From assembly GCA_965234335.1 (NCBI GenBank), contig OZ248458.1, positions 186,001 through 250,000 on the forward strand: a DNA stretch of 64,000 nt, written 5' to 3'. Shown here piece after piece: positions 36,765 to 44,290 of this stretch (its first letter is position 1; each line of letters starts with the position of its first letter). A program made the translations under genes and the position numbers. The DNA is from Leadbetterella lacustris (GTDB lineage: Bacteria > Bacteroidota > Bacteroidia > Cytophagales > Spirosomataceae). The notes beneath the pieces were generated by a model. That model was not told the DNA's origin. It did no database searches and was given only the letters and a program-made list of their open reading frames with translations.

Positions 36765-36797
36765 CATGGCAAATAATAAAACTGAATTATTTGCAAT

Positions 36798-38267
36798 ATG
36801 TTAGACTCTTCCAAGCTTCTTTTTGAAGCACTTACCTACGACGACGTACTCCTTGTTCCAGCCTATTCTGAGGTTCTTCCAAAAGACACCAACACCAGAA
36901 CTAAGCTCACAAAAAACATCGAAATAAATATCCCATTGATTTCTGCCGCAATGGACACCGTCACCGAACACGAAATGGCGATAGCCATAGCACAAGAAGG
37001 TGGTATAGGTATCATTCACAAAAATATGAGCATTGAGCAACAAGCCGACCAAGTTAGGCGAGTAAAACGCTCAGAGAGTGGAATGATAAGTGATCCAATC
37101 ACACTCAACATCCAGGCCGTGGTGGGAGATGCTTTAAAAATCATGCGAGAGTATAAAGTCGGCGGAATTCCGGTAATAGACGAAAACGAAATCTTGAAAG
37201 GAATCGTAACCAACCGTGACTTGAGATTTCAGACCGACATGAGTCTGCCTATAAAAGAAATTATGACCATCAATAACCTCGTAACAGCCAACGAGGGAAT
37301 CAGTCTTGAAGATGCCGAAAACATCTTGATGCATAAAAAAATAGAAAAACTTCCGATAATAGATGCGAACCACAAACTGGTTGGCTTGATAACTTACAAG
37401 GATATTCTCAAAAAGAAAAACAAACCAAACGCCGCAAAAGACAAACGAGGTAGATTATTGGCCGGAGCTGCTGTTGGAGTAACTTCTGATCTGGAGCAGA
37501 GAGTTGCAGCTTTGGTAAAAGCCGGTGTTGACGTAGTAAGTATTGACACGGCACATGGCCACTCAAAGGGCGTGATAGACGCACTCAAAAGCATAAAAGC
37601 CAAGTTTCCTAACCTCGATGTAATGTGTGGCAACGTGGCCACTGGAGAGGCCGCTAAAGCACTTGCTGACGCTGGTGCTGACGGCGTAAAAGTAGGCGTA
37701 GGTCCTGGAAGTATCTGTACAACCCGAATTATTGCGGGAATCGGTATGCCACAATTGTCGGCGGTTTACCTTTGTGCCAAAGCCTTGGAAGGCACAGGAG
37801 TACCAGTTATCGCTGACGGAGGAATCAGATTCTCTGGCGACATTGTTAAAGCCATAGCAGCGGGTGCAGGTAGTATCATGATGGGCTCAATGTTCGCCGG
37901 CACGGAAGAGTCTCCTGGCGAAATTGTGATATTTGAAGGCAGAAAATTCAAATCGTACCGTGGTATGGGTTCAGTAGAAGCCATGGAAGACGGCTCAAAA
38001 GATCGCTATTTCCAAGATGCCACTGATGATGTAAAGAAACTGGTACCAGAAGGAATAGTTGGCAGGGTACCTTTCAAAGGTTTGGTAAGAGAAATTATAT
38101 ACCAAATGACCGGTGGGTTAAAAGCAGGTATGGGTTATTGTGGAGCTGCCAATATCGAAGCACTTCAAGCCGCCAAATTTGTGAAAATTACGTCGTCTGG
38201 AATGAAGGAATCTCATCCACATGATATCCAAATAACAAAAGAAGCTCCAAATTATTCGACAAGATAA
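36798..38267 (+). CDS. guaB: Inosine-5'-monophosphate dehydrogenase
   Basis: Enzyme of 489 residues oxidising IMP to XMP with NAD, the committed step of guanine nucleotide synthesis. TIM barrel interrupted by two CBS domains (about residues 95-215; SDPITLNIQAVVGDAL, EIMTINNLVTANEG). The catalytic loop is GPGSICTTRIIAGIGMPQ, with Cys in GSICTT. Other signatures are ADGGIRFSGDIVKAIAAGA and KSYRGMGSVEAM. Monocistronic, ended by a strong hairpin shared with the convergent SCP2 gene. Confidence 0.97.
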   Translation: MLDSSKLLFEALTYDDVLLVPAYSEVLPKDTNTRTKLTKNIEINIPLISAAMDTVTEHEMAIAIAQEGGIGIIHKNMSIEQQADQVRRVKRSESGMISDPITLNIQAVVGDALKIMREYKVGGIPVIDENEILKGIVTNRDLRFQTDMSLPIKEIMTINNLVTANEGISLEDAENILMHKKIEKLPIIDANHKLVGLITYKDILKKKNKPNAAKDKRGRLLAGAAVGVTSDLEQRVAALVKAGVDVVSIDTAHGHSKGVIDALKSIKAKFPNLDVMCGNVATGEAAKALADAGADGVKVGVGPGSICTTRIIAGIGMPQLSAVYLCAKALEGTGVPVIADGGIRFSGDIVKAIAAGAGSIMMGSMFAGTEESPGEIVIFEGRKFKSYRGMGSVEAMEDGSKDRYFQDATDDVKKLVPEGIVGRVPFKGLVREIIYQMTGGLKAGMGYCGAANIEALQAAKFVKITSSGMKESHPHDIQITKEAPNYSTR

Positions 38268-38273
38268 AAATGC

Positions 38274-38307
38274 AAATACCCCAATTTGATTTAAAATTGG
38301 GGTATTT
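38274..38307. terminator. Bidirectional terminator
   Basis: Perfect 14-pair stem (38274-38287 with 38294-38307) with a 6-base loop, A-rich left and T-rich right. It lies between the convergent guaB and SCP2 genes. Confidence 0.88.
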
Positions 38308-38325
38308 TAGACAAATACAATCGTG

Positions 38326-38634
38326 TTACATTAAGCCAAGAATTTTGGCATACTTCATCATGGCACCTGGGTTAGATATTTTTATTTTGCCCATCATCAT
38401 GGCCATCATTGGATTGGTGTCTCCTTTTATAATAGACAGCAAGTCTTCTTCATTGGCTGTAATACTTACTTCAGCTTCGTCTGCAAGACCTTCATTGGCC
38501 GAAATCGCTCCATCATTAACCACCAAATGCATTTCTTTACCTTTTAAATCAAAATTGATTTTTGTAGAAATACCCTCTAAATCAGACGGATTAATTGTGG
38601 TCGTAAGTTTTTCGAAATAATCGTTTATAGTCAT
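38326..38634 (-). CDS. SCP2 sterol-binding domain protein
   Basis: Small cytoplasmic protein of 102 residues consisting of one SCP2-like lipid-binding domain: INFDLKGKEMHLVVNDGAIS, VSITANEEDLLSIIKG and the Met-rich MMAMMMGKIKISNPGAMMK. The family carries hydrophobic ligands; in bacteria the ligand is mostly unknown. I chose the ATG at 38634 (MTINDYFEKL) over the upstream one at 38700, whose extra residues do not fit the domain. Confidence 0.88.
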   Translation of the reverse strand: MTINDYFEKLTTTINPSDLEGISTKINFDLKGKEMHLVVNDGAISANEGLADEAEVSITANEEDLLSIIKGDTNPMMAMMMGKIKISNPGAMMKYAKILGLM

Positions 38635-38853
38635 TTTATTAAAAGATAAAATATTTTTTACAATATTATACAAGCATACTTTATTTCCGAAATATTTCAA
38701 CTAAAGTTTTAAAATTAATTAAAAAAGATTCATTCTAGAAAAGTAAAAAGGGTCATTTAAAATTACAATCATACCGCTTAATAAAAAATAATTAATTTGA
38801 GCTTTTGATAAATACCTACAAATCTGTATCTTGTGGGTAAAATAAGGAATAAA

Positions 38854-39715
38854 ATGAACTTTAGGTTTAAAACTCTATCAATATTTGAATTTCAAGAAAG
38901 GTTTAATGATCAACACTCTTGTCAAAGTTTATCTAGATGAATTGAAGTGGGAAAAGTATTTAGGCCTTTGAGATGTGGTTACACAAAATATTGTGAAGCT
39001 TCCTGACCTTTTGAAAGTTAATGTAATCGTTTCCGTGTTACGGTATCGGTTACCTAAGGCTCTATATTCCAAGTGCAAAAATTTACATAATGAAAACTTT
39101 TTAAATTATTTACTATGTATTGAATAGTAAAAAGGTGATTTCCTCAACCAAATTAAAAAAAGCAAGAGTTACGGCATAAATTGAGGTAGTTTATTAAAGA
39201 AAAAGCAATGGAATTAACAGTAATTTTCTAATGATCGTAAAAGTTGAAGTGGATGAAACAGTGGTTATTTAGCAAAAAAAAGAGCATACGGTTAGTTGAA
39301 AAAGTAAGAACAAAAAACTTGTAATATTCGCCAAATAGAAGAAGCAATTAGGTATTTTAAGAGCCTATGTTCCAATTATCAAAAAGTCCTCATCAAACGA
39401 TATTATTAACCTAAAAGCTAGTTTAAAAAAAGGGAAGTTGACAGCATATAAGCCAATAATAAAGAATTTTTGAATATATGATTAGAGTAAAATCAGGCAA
39501 GAAAGAAGAGGACTTACCTAAGTTTCATCGGGTAATAATGGCATTCAAAGGATGATTAAGTCAATTTCACCACTTTTTGAATAATATACAAACATAAGCG
39601 AATGATTATACATGTAGATCCAACCGAAATAAGATGAAGGAGGGTGTTTTCCAAAACCTATTGATTAGAATTCTGAAGGTCAAGCCATGCCTGAACCAAT
39701 TAAAGTCGTTAACAA
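38854..39715 (+). pseudogene. Decayed ISXO2-like (IS1595 family) transposase
   Basis: The 1.2 kb between the SCP2 gene and the sigma-factor gene has no intact gene, but reading all three plus-strand frames gives an eroded ISXO2-like transposase in the right order. From ATG 38854: NFRFKTLSIFEFQERF; YLDELKW; LRCGYTKYC and FRVTVS (zinc-ribbon part); KKVISSTKL; VEVDETVV near 39240, the first catalytic Asp; RAYVPIIKKSSSNDI; VKSGKKEEDLPKFHRVIMAF; FHHFLNNIQT; SNRNKMKEGVFQNLLIR; EGQAMPEP. At least eight frameshifts or stops interrupt it. Terminal repeats and target duplication were not found. This marks an old insertion. Confidence 0.85.
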
Positions 39716-39792
39716 GTGCCTAAATCAACAAAAAATTAAGCATCGCATACTAACAATTGTCATCCCTTTTAAAACATTTAAAAATAAACTCT

Positions 39793-39800
39793 TAAATTTG
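39793..39800 (+). promoter_or_regulatory. Predicted -7 element of the sigma factor-MscS-MscL operon
   Basis: TAAATTTG fits TAnnTTTG. It ends 30 bases before the ATG of the 16-codon leader ORF and 82 bases before the sigma gene. Confidence 0.45.
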
Positions 39801-39830
39801 TACTCCTTCCAAAAAGACAACCCCTGAGCA

Positions 39831-39881
39831 ATGAATTATATAATATACCCAAAAGTTACTTTTTCAAAAAAACTGGTCTAA
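39831..39881 (+). CDS. Putative leader peptide (16 residues)
   Basis: Short ORF encoding MNYIIYPKVTFSKKLV. It starts at the distance from the predicted promoter where the main gene is usually found in this window, and its stop codon TAA (39879-39881) is one base from the TTG start of the sigma factor. This layout suggests translational coupling or a ribosome-sensing leader. It is too short for any homology-based support and may be chance. Confidence 0.35.
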   Translation: MNYIIYPKVTFSKKLV

Positions 39882-39882
39882 A

Positions 39883-40485
39883 TTGAAGAATTCAAAATTA
39901 AAATATCTCAAAGACGAAGAATTGGTAGCTCTTTATGTAGAATCTCAGAAAAATATTTACTTCGAGGAAATATATGAAAGATACGCCAACAAAGTTTACA
40001 GGAAATGTTATTCGTTTGTGTATAATCAAGCCAAAGCGGAAGATTTTACTCACGATATTTTTTTGAAACTAATCGTTAAAATTGGTACATTTAAAGAGAC
40101 TTCAAAGTTTTCAACTTGGTTATATTCAATTACATACAATTTTTGTATGGACCAAATACGTGTAAGCAAAAAGAACCAAGAAGTAGCACTCGAAGGTGAT
40201 TATGAGCCTGCCGACGACTACGAAGACCAAGACCTGATGCAAATGCAAGGAAGTCAGCTAAATAAAAGTTTAGAAAAAATTCCGAGCGACGAAAAAGCAT
40301 TGATATTGATGAAATATCAAGATGATTTTAGCATAAAGGAAATAGCCGATACGCTTAAAATTACAGAAAGTGCAGTAAAAATGAGGCTTCTACGTAGCAA
40401 AGAAAAGCTCAGAAAGCTTTATCTTGAAAACATGGTGGTTTTTGCTCTGATTGTTTTAAAATTGATTTTTTTCTGGAAAAAATGA
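39883..40485 (+). CDS. ECF-type RNA polymerase sigma factor with hydrophobic C-terminal tail
   Basis: Sigma-70 family protein of 200 residues. Region 2 (about 10-100): YFEEIYERYANKVYRKCYSF, AEDFTHDIFLKL, FSTWLYSITYNFCMDQIR. Region 4 (about 125-178): LEKIPSDEKALILMKYQDDF, SIKEIADTLKITESAVKMRLLRSKEKL. The last 20 residues (ENMVVFALIVLKLIFFWKK) form a strongly hydrophobic helix with basic end, which looks like a tail anchor and is unusual in sigma factors. The start is TTG at 39883; no ATG is in reach. The small acidic protein downstream overlaps by 4 bases. It probably directs stress genes, including its own channel operon (inference). Confidence 0.88.
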   Translation: MKNSKLKYLKDEELVALYVESQKNIYFEEIYERYANKVYRKCYSFVYNQAKAEDFTHDIFLKLIVKIGTFKETSKFSTWLYSITYNFCMDQIRVSKKNQEVALEGDYEPADDYEDQDLMQMQGSQLNKSLEKIPSDEKALILMKYQDDFSIKEIADTLKITESAVKMRLLRSKEKLRKLYLENMVVFALIVLKLIFFWKK

Positions 40486-40673
40486 ATATGATTGATGATT
40501 TTGATGATGATAATTTGAAGGCTCCTGAAGCACTCAAAGATATGCTAGTGTCAGAGATAGAACTAATACGAGATGCGATGACCATCGTCAATATGTTTCT
40601 TGGAGAGAATATGTTGGCTGGTGTGAAATATTTACAAGAATTTGAACCTAAAAAAAACGATACACATGAATAA
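40482..40673 (+). CDS. Small acidic protein of unknown function
   Basis: ORF of 63 residues overlapping the sigma-factor stop (ATGA) and itself overlapped by the MscS start (8 bases), so translation of the three is chained. The N-terminus is very acidic (MIDDFDDDNLKAPEAL); the rest is predicted helical (LVSEIELIRDAMTIVNMFLGENML). No membrane segment is evident. The position after a sigma factor is where anti-sigma factors are found, but it lacks the usual anti-sigma features. I do not recognise a family. Confidence 0.65.
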   Translation: MNMIDDFDDDNLKAPEALKDMLVSEIELIRDAMTIVNMFLGENMLAGVKYLQEFEPKKNDTHE

Positions 40674-41493
40674 ATTACCAAACATTAAAGATATCCTAAT
40701 AGATACTTTCTCAAAACTAATAGAACAATTCAGCACATTTACTTCCAACTTTATAAGTGCTATTGTGATTCTTTTGGTAGGCTGGATAGTTGCTAAAACA
40801 GCATCCGTAATAATCAAAAACGTACTTTCGAGAGTCGGAATAGACAAAATCGGTGATAAAATCAAAGACATTGAAGCTATTAAAAAGTTCAATTTGGACT
40901 TTAAATTGAGCAACGTCATTGCTACAATAGTTTATATATTTATAATGTTGTTTTTGTCTGTTTCAGCAGCAGACAAATTGGGCGTACCGGCCATATCCAA
41001 CATGTTTTTAATGTTGGTTAACTTCATACCGAAGGTTATGGTAGCAGGTGTAATGACCTTGCTTGGTCTGTTTCTTTCAGATTTAGCACGAAACTTTGTG
41101 GTTGCTCTTTGCAAATCCTTTAACATAGCCTCTGGGAAACTCATTGGCATGGGGGTTTTCTTCTTTTTGTTGTTTATAACCATAATATTGGCTTTAGGCC
41201 AAGCGGGAATCAATACCGCACTTTTAGAGTCAAGTTTTAATATAATAGTAGGTGGAATGGTATTGGCGTTTTCTATTGGTTATGGGTTTGCCTCCAAGGA
41301 GATATTGTTAAATATTATTAGTTCGTTTTACTCTAAAAATAAATTCATGGAAGATCAAGTAATAGAAATACAAGGAACCAAAGGAAAAATATTATCAATA
41401 GACAACACAAGCATAACCTTGGAAACCGAAAGTGGTCAAACGATATTCCCTCTAAAAGTCCTTCAATCAGAAAAAGTGACTTTATACAATTGA
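40666..41493 (+). CDS. MscS-like mechanosensitive channel family protein
   Basis: Inner-membrane protein of 275 residues with about four to five hydrophobic helices: FISAIVILLVGWIVAKTAS, VIATIVYIFIMLFLSVSA, MVAGVMTLLGLFLSDLA, MGVFFFLLFITIILALG and IIVGGMVLAFSIGYGFASKE. The last precedes a short MscS-type beta domain (QVIEIQGTKGKILSIDN, TSITLETESGQTIFPL). It belongs to the small conserved-TM-helix/CmpX-like branch and lacks a large cytoplasmic vestibule. It should open on membrane tension and release solutes. The ATG at 40666 is preferred over the earlier one at 40642. MscL is encoded in the same operon. Confidence 0.85.
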   Translation: MNKLPNIKDILIDTFSKLIEQFSTFTSNFISAIVILLVGWIVAKTASVIIKNVLSRVGIDKIGDKIKDIEAIKKFNLDFKLSNVIATIVYIFIMLFLSVSAADKLGVPAISNMFLMLVNFIPKVMVAGVMTLLGLFLSDLARNFVVALCKSFNIASGKLIGMGVFFFLLFITIILALGQAGINTALLESSFNIIVGGMVLAFSIGYGFASKEILLNIISSFYSKNKFMEDQVIEIQGTKGKILSIDNTSITLETESGQTIFPLKVLQSEKVTLYN

Positions 41494-41536
41494 GAACGTC
41501 TCTAAATAAATAACACTTAAACAAATTTTAATTTCG

Positions 41537-42517
41537 ATGAACAAAATTTCATTTACAGTTTTACTAAATCTATTGCTAGTTTTTGGATTAATGGCACAAA
41601 GACCCGAAAAGCCGTTGCTTAAAAATATGGAAGACTCTCTTAAGTATGGTTGGTGGACCAAAGGCACACAACTTGGTGCCAATTTTAGCGGCTCTGCATT
41701 TAGCCAATCGTGGCAAGGTGGCGGTGTAAACAATATTGGTTTTGGGGCGGTATTTAATAATAAAGCAGTATTCACAAAAGCAAAAGGGGCATTTACGAGT
41801 GACCTTCAATTACAATTGGGCTTCTTGAATAACATGCCTAAAGTAAACGGCATAACTCAAAGAGAATTCAGAAAAAATATTGATAGGTTATTTTACGATG
41901 CCAAATATGCCAGAAAAATCAGTGACAAGCTCAATTGGTTTGCAGGAGTTAACTTACTATCTCAATTCTTAAATGGTTACGATTATGCCAACACCAAAAG
42001 ACCTGTAATTTCAAGCCTTTTTGCTCCTGCCTTTCTTTCAGAAGGGGTTGGTCTGGAATATAAAGCATCACCCCATTTGATGCTTTCTTTTGGAGGAGCA
42101 ACCTTACGACAGACATTTGTAATGAATGAGGAAGTTTTTGAAAACACCAAAAAAGCAGGTACTACGAAAGATGGAAAACCTACTTTCTATTCTTATGGTG
42201 TTGAACAAGGCAAAAAAATGCTTTTCGAAGCGGGTTTTCAAGGAGTAGCTGCTTATGACAGAAATATTTCTAAAAACTTAAACATCAAAGCGAGGTGGCA
42301 GTCTTTCTATGCCTATGCACCAATATCTAAAGCCGTCGACCATAACGTTAATGTTATTTTGACAGCAAAGCTCAATAAATACATCAACCTGAATATGGGA
42401 CTGATTGGTATATTTGACAGAGATCAAATATCTAAGAATGATGTGGTTGGAGGTAAATTTAATAGTACTTGGCAAACAAATGGAGGCCTAAACCTAGGTT
42501 TTGGAATTCAATTGTAA
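41537..42517 (+). CDS. DUF3078 family exported protein
   Basis: Protein of 326 residues with a signal peptide ending near LMAQ, followed by beta-rich sequence typical of DUF3078, a predicted outer-membrane barrel of Bacteroidota (YGWWTKGTQLGANFSGSAFS, WQGGGVNNIG, ending in LNLGFGIQL). The function is unknown. It lies between an MscS-type channel and MscL, so an envelope role under osmotic stress is suggested by context only. Confidence 0.85.
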   Translation: MNKISFTVLLNLLLVFGLMAQRPEKPLLKNMEDSLKYGWWTKGTQLGANFSGSAFSQSWQGGGVNNIGFGAVFNNKAVFTKAKGAFTSDLQLQLGFLNNMPKVNGITQREFRKNIDRLFYDAKYARKISDKLNWFAGVNLLSQFLNGYDYANTKRPVISSLFAPAFLSEGVGLEYKASPHLMLSFGGATLRQTFVMNEEVFENTKKAGTTKDGKPTFYSYGVEQGKKMLFEAGFQGVAAYDRNISKNLNIKARWQSFYAYAPISKAVDHNVNVILTAKLNKYINLNMGLIGIFDRDQISKNDVVGGKFNSTWQTNGGLNLGFGIQL

Positions 42518-42550
42518 CCAATTTTTTTAATTTAAATCTATATAATAATC

Positions 42551-42952
42551 ATGTTAAAAGAATTCAAAAACTTTATCTCAACAGGAAACGTAATTGACCT
42601 TGCCGTTGCTGTAATTTTAGGAGCTGCCATAGGTGGTGTAGTAAATGGTTTTGTTTCTGATATAGCCATGCCATTTATAGGTCACTTTACTGGTGGTGTG
42701 GACTTTTCAGAACTAAAATATGTTTTGGATGAGCCTGTATTAGGTGTAGACGGAGCAATTGTTACTCCTGAAAATGCCATAAAATATGGATCATGGATTA
42801 ACAGTATCATTAAATTAGTAGCCGTTGGATTAGTTTTGTTCCTGATAGTTAAAGCTTACAACAAAACCAAGAAACCAGTAGAAGCTGCAGCACCTAGTGG
42901 TCCTTCAGAAATTGATTTGCTAACTGAAATTAGGGACGCCTTGAAAAAATAA
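42551..42952 (+). CDS. mscL: Large-conductance mechanosensitive channel MscL
   Basis: Inner-membrane pentameric channel subunit of 133 residues that opens near lytic tension. Seen: EFKNFISTGNVIDLAVAVIL and GAAIGGVVNGFVSDIAMPFIG (first helix with the gate), the periplasmic loop, then SIIKLVAVGLVLFLIVKAYN (second helix), and a charged C-terminal helix EIDLLTEIRDALKK. Length and motifs are standard. Last gene of the operon, followed by a strong terminator. Confidence 0.96.
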   Translation: MLKEFKNFISTGNVIDLAVAVILGAAIGGVVNGFVSDIAMPFIGHFTGGVDFSELKYVLDEPVLGVDGAIVTPENAIKYGSWINSIIKLVAVGLVLFLIVKAYNKTKKPVEAAAPSGPSEIDLLTEIRDALKK

Positions 42953-42971
42953 CAAGAACGAGAAAATTTTC

Positions 42972-43010
42972 AAAGAGGGGTAATCAAGCGAGATTTCCCC
43001 TCTTTTTATT
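42972..43010 (+). terminator. Terminator after mscL
   Basis: AAAGAGGGG (42972-42980) pairs with CCCCTCTTT (42997-43005). The stem extends inward by AATC/GATT across a mismatch. A T-rich tail follows. It separates the channel operon from the ftsW cluster. Confidence 0.9.
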
Positions 43011-43034
43011 TTGCGGCGATATATTTTAAAATAA

Positions 43035-43068
43035 TTGCTGATATTTCAGAATTAATAATTTATTTTTG
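43035..43068 (+). promoter_or_regulatory. Predicted promoter of the ftsW-murG cluster
   Basis: TTG at 43035-43037, a 23-base spacer and TATTTTTG at 43061-43068 match the -33/-7 pattern of Bacteroidota. It ends 52 bases before the ftsW ATG. Its presence implies the cluster is transcribed separately from earlier cell-wall genes. Confidence 0.5.
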
Positions 43069-43120
43069 TTTTGAAAACGTTTAGTTTTCTACGTGCTAAA
43101 AATATAAAATTCTTAATCCG

Positions 43121-44290
43121 ATGATTCGCATCAAACTGAAGAACCACCTGCAAGGCGACAAGCAGATATGGTGGATATTGATATTGTTATCACTCATCAG
43201 TGTAGTAGTAGTTTACAGCTCGGTTAGTGGCTTAGCCTACCGCAAAAACAATGGAAACACCGAGTTTTTGCTTCTCAAACATACATTTTTTCTTTTTATA
43301 AGCCTCTGTTTCACCTTCGTGATTCACAAATTCGACTTTACACAATATTCAGGAATTGCTCATATACTTCTTTGGTTTACGCCGTTTTTGATTCTATATA
43401 CTTTAATGTTTGGTACAAGTGTAGGTGGAGTAAGGCGTTGGGTGAACATATTTGGTTTTTCATTTCAAACCTCTGACTTTGTACGGCTTGTGCTTATTAC
43501 CAATCTCTCGGCCATGCTAGCAAGAAGGCAACATATCGAATACAAAAAACAGGACCTCTATATTATGATATTCTGGACAGGATTAATTGTAGGTCTGCTT
43601 TCCTTTTCTAGCTTTTCTACCTCAGTAATATTAGGCATAACTTGTTTCCTCATCATGTGGATAGGTCGTGTACCCAATCGTTATTTGCTATGGATGGTAA
43701 TAGTACTGATTATTGGCATAGTTGGCGTGTTATCGCTTGGATTAGTCGTAAAGCGTGCCACAGATACTGAGATTGGACGTGTACAGACCGTTATAGATCG
43801 TACCGAAAGTTTTGTAAACAAAGACCTAGATGGCAATGGCAAAACTGGCGGTGAACATGGTAGTGTGAGTGACCAAAAAGACTACGCACTTATAGCCATT
43901 GCAAGAGGTGGTATCTTTGGTATAGGCCCAGGAAACAGTAGTCAAAAAAACATACTTCCCGATGCATTCTCTGACTTTATTTATTCTATTCTGATAGAAG
44001 AATGGGGGCTATTGGGAGGGTTGATTGTAATGGGACTTTACTTGTGGCTACTCTACCGAGGTATATGGAACATCGAAAACACCAAAAGAGCTTTCGGTGG
44101 GCTATTAAGTGTAGGTCTTACATTGAGCATAGTCTTGCAAGCTTTTGCCCACATGTTTATAAACGTCGGCCTTGGACCTGTGACAGGCCAAACCTTGCCC
44201 TTGATTAGCATGGGTGGCACAGCTGCAATGTTTACGTCAATAGCCATAGGTATAGTTTTAAGTGTCACAAAAAACGCAGACAAAGAATGA
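43121..44290 (+). CDS. ftsW: Septal peptidoglycan polymerase FtsW
   Basis: SEDS-family inner-membrane glycosyltransferase of 389 residues with about ten hydrophobic helices. It polymerises lipid II at the septum together with a class b PBP. Seen: GGVRRWVNIFGFSFQTSDF (the RW-N-F-F-QPSE-like loop), the periplasmic loop with GGIFGIGPGNSSQK, DFIYSILIEEWGLLGG, and the terminal LISMGGTAAMFTSIAIGIVL. Position beside murG makes it FtsW rather than RodA. Overlaps murG by 4 bases. Confidence 0.95.
   Translation: MIRIKLKNHLQGDKQIWWILILLSLISVVVVYSSVSGLAYRKNNGNTEFLLLKHTFFLFISLCFTFVIHKFDFTQYSGIAHILLWFTPFLILYTLMFGTSVGGVRRWVNIFGFSFQTSDFVRLVLITNLSAMLARRQHIEYKKQDLYIMIFWTGLIVGLLSFSSFSTSVILGITCFLIMWIGRVPNRYLLWMVIVLIIGIVGVLSLGLVVKRATDTEIGRVQTVIDRTESFVNKDLDGNGKTGGEHGSVSDQKDYALIAIARGGIFGIGPGNSSQKNILPDAFSDFIYSILIEEWGLLGGLIVMGLYLWLLYRGIWNIENTKRAFGGLLSVGLTLSIVLQAFAHMFINVGLGPVTGQTLPLISMGGTAAMFTSIAIGIVLSVTKNADKE

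Noticed and set aside
38270..38620. Plus-strand frame of 116 codons over the SCP2 gene
   Set aside because: It is antisense to a well-supported SCP2 coding sequence and has no family features of its own.
40642..40665. Earlier start for the MscS-like protein
   Set aside because: It would deepen the overlap with the small acidic gene; ATG 40666 gives a family-like N-terminus.
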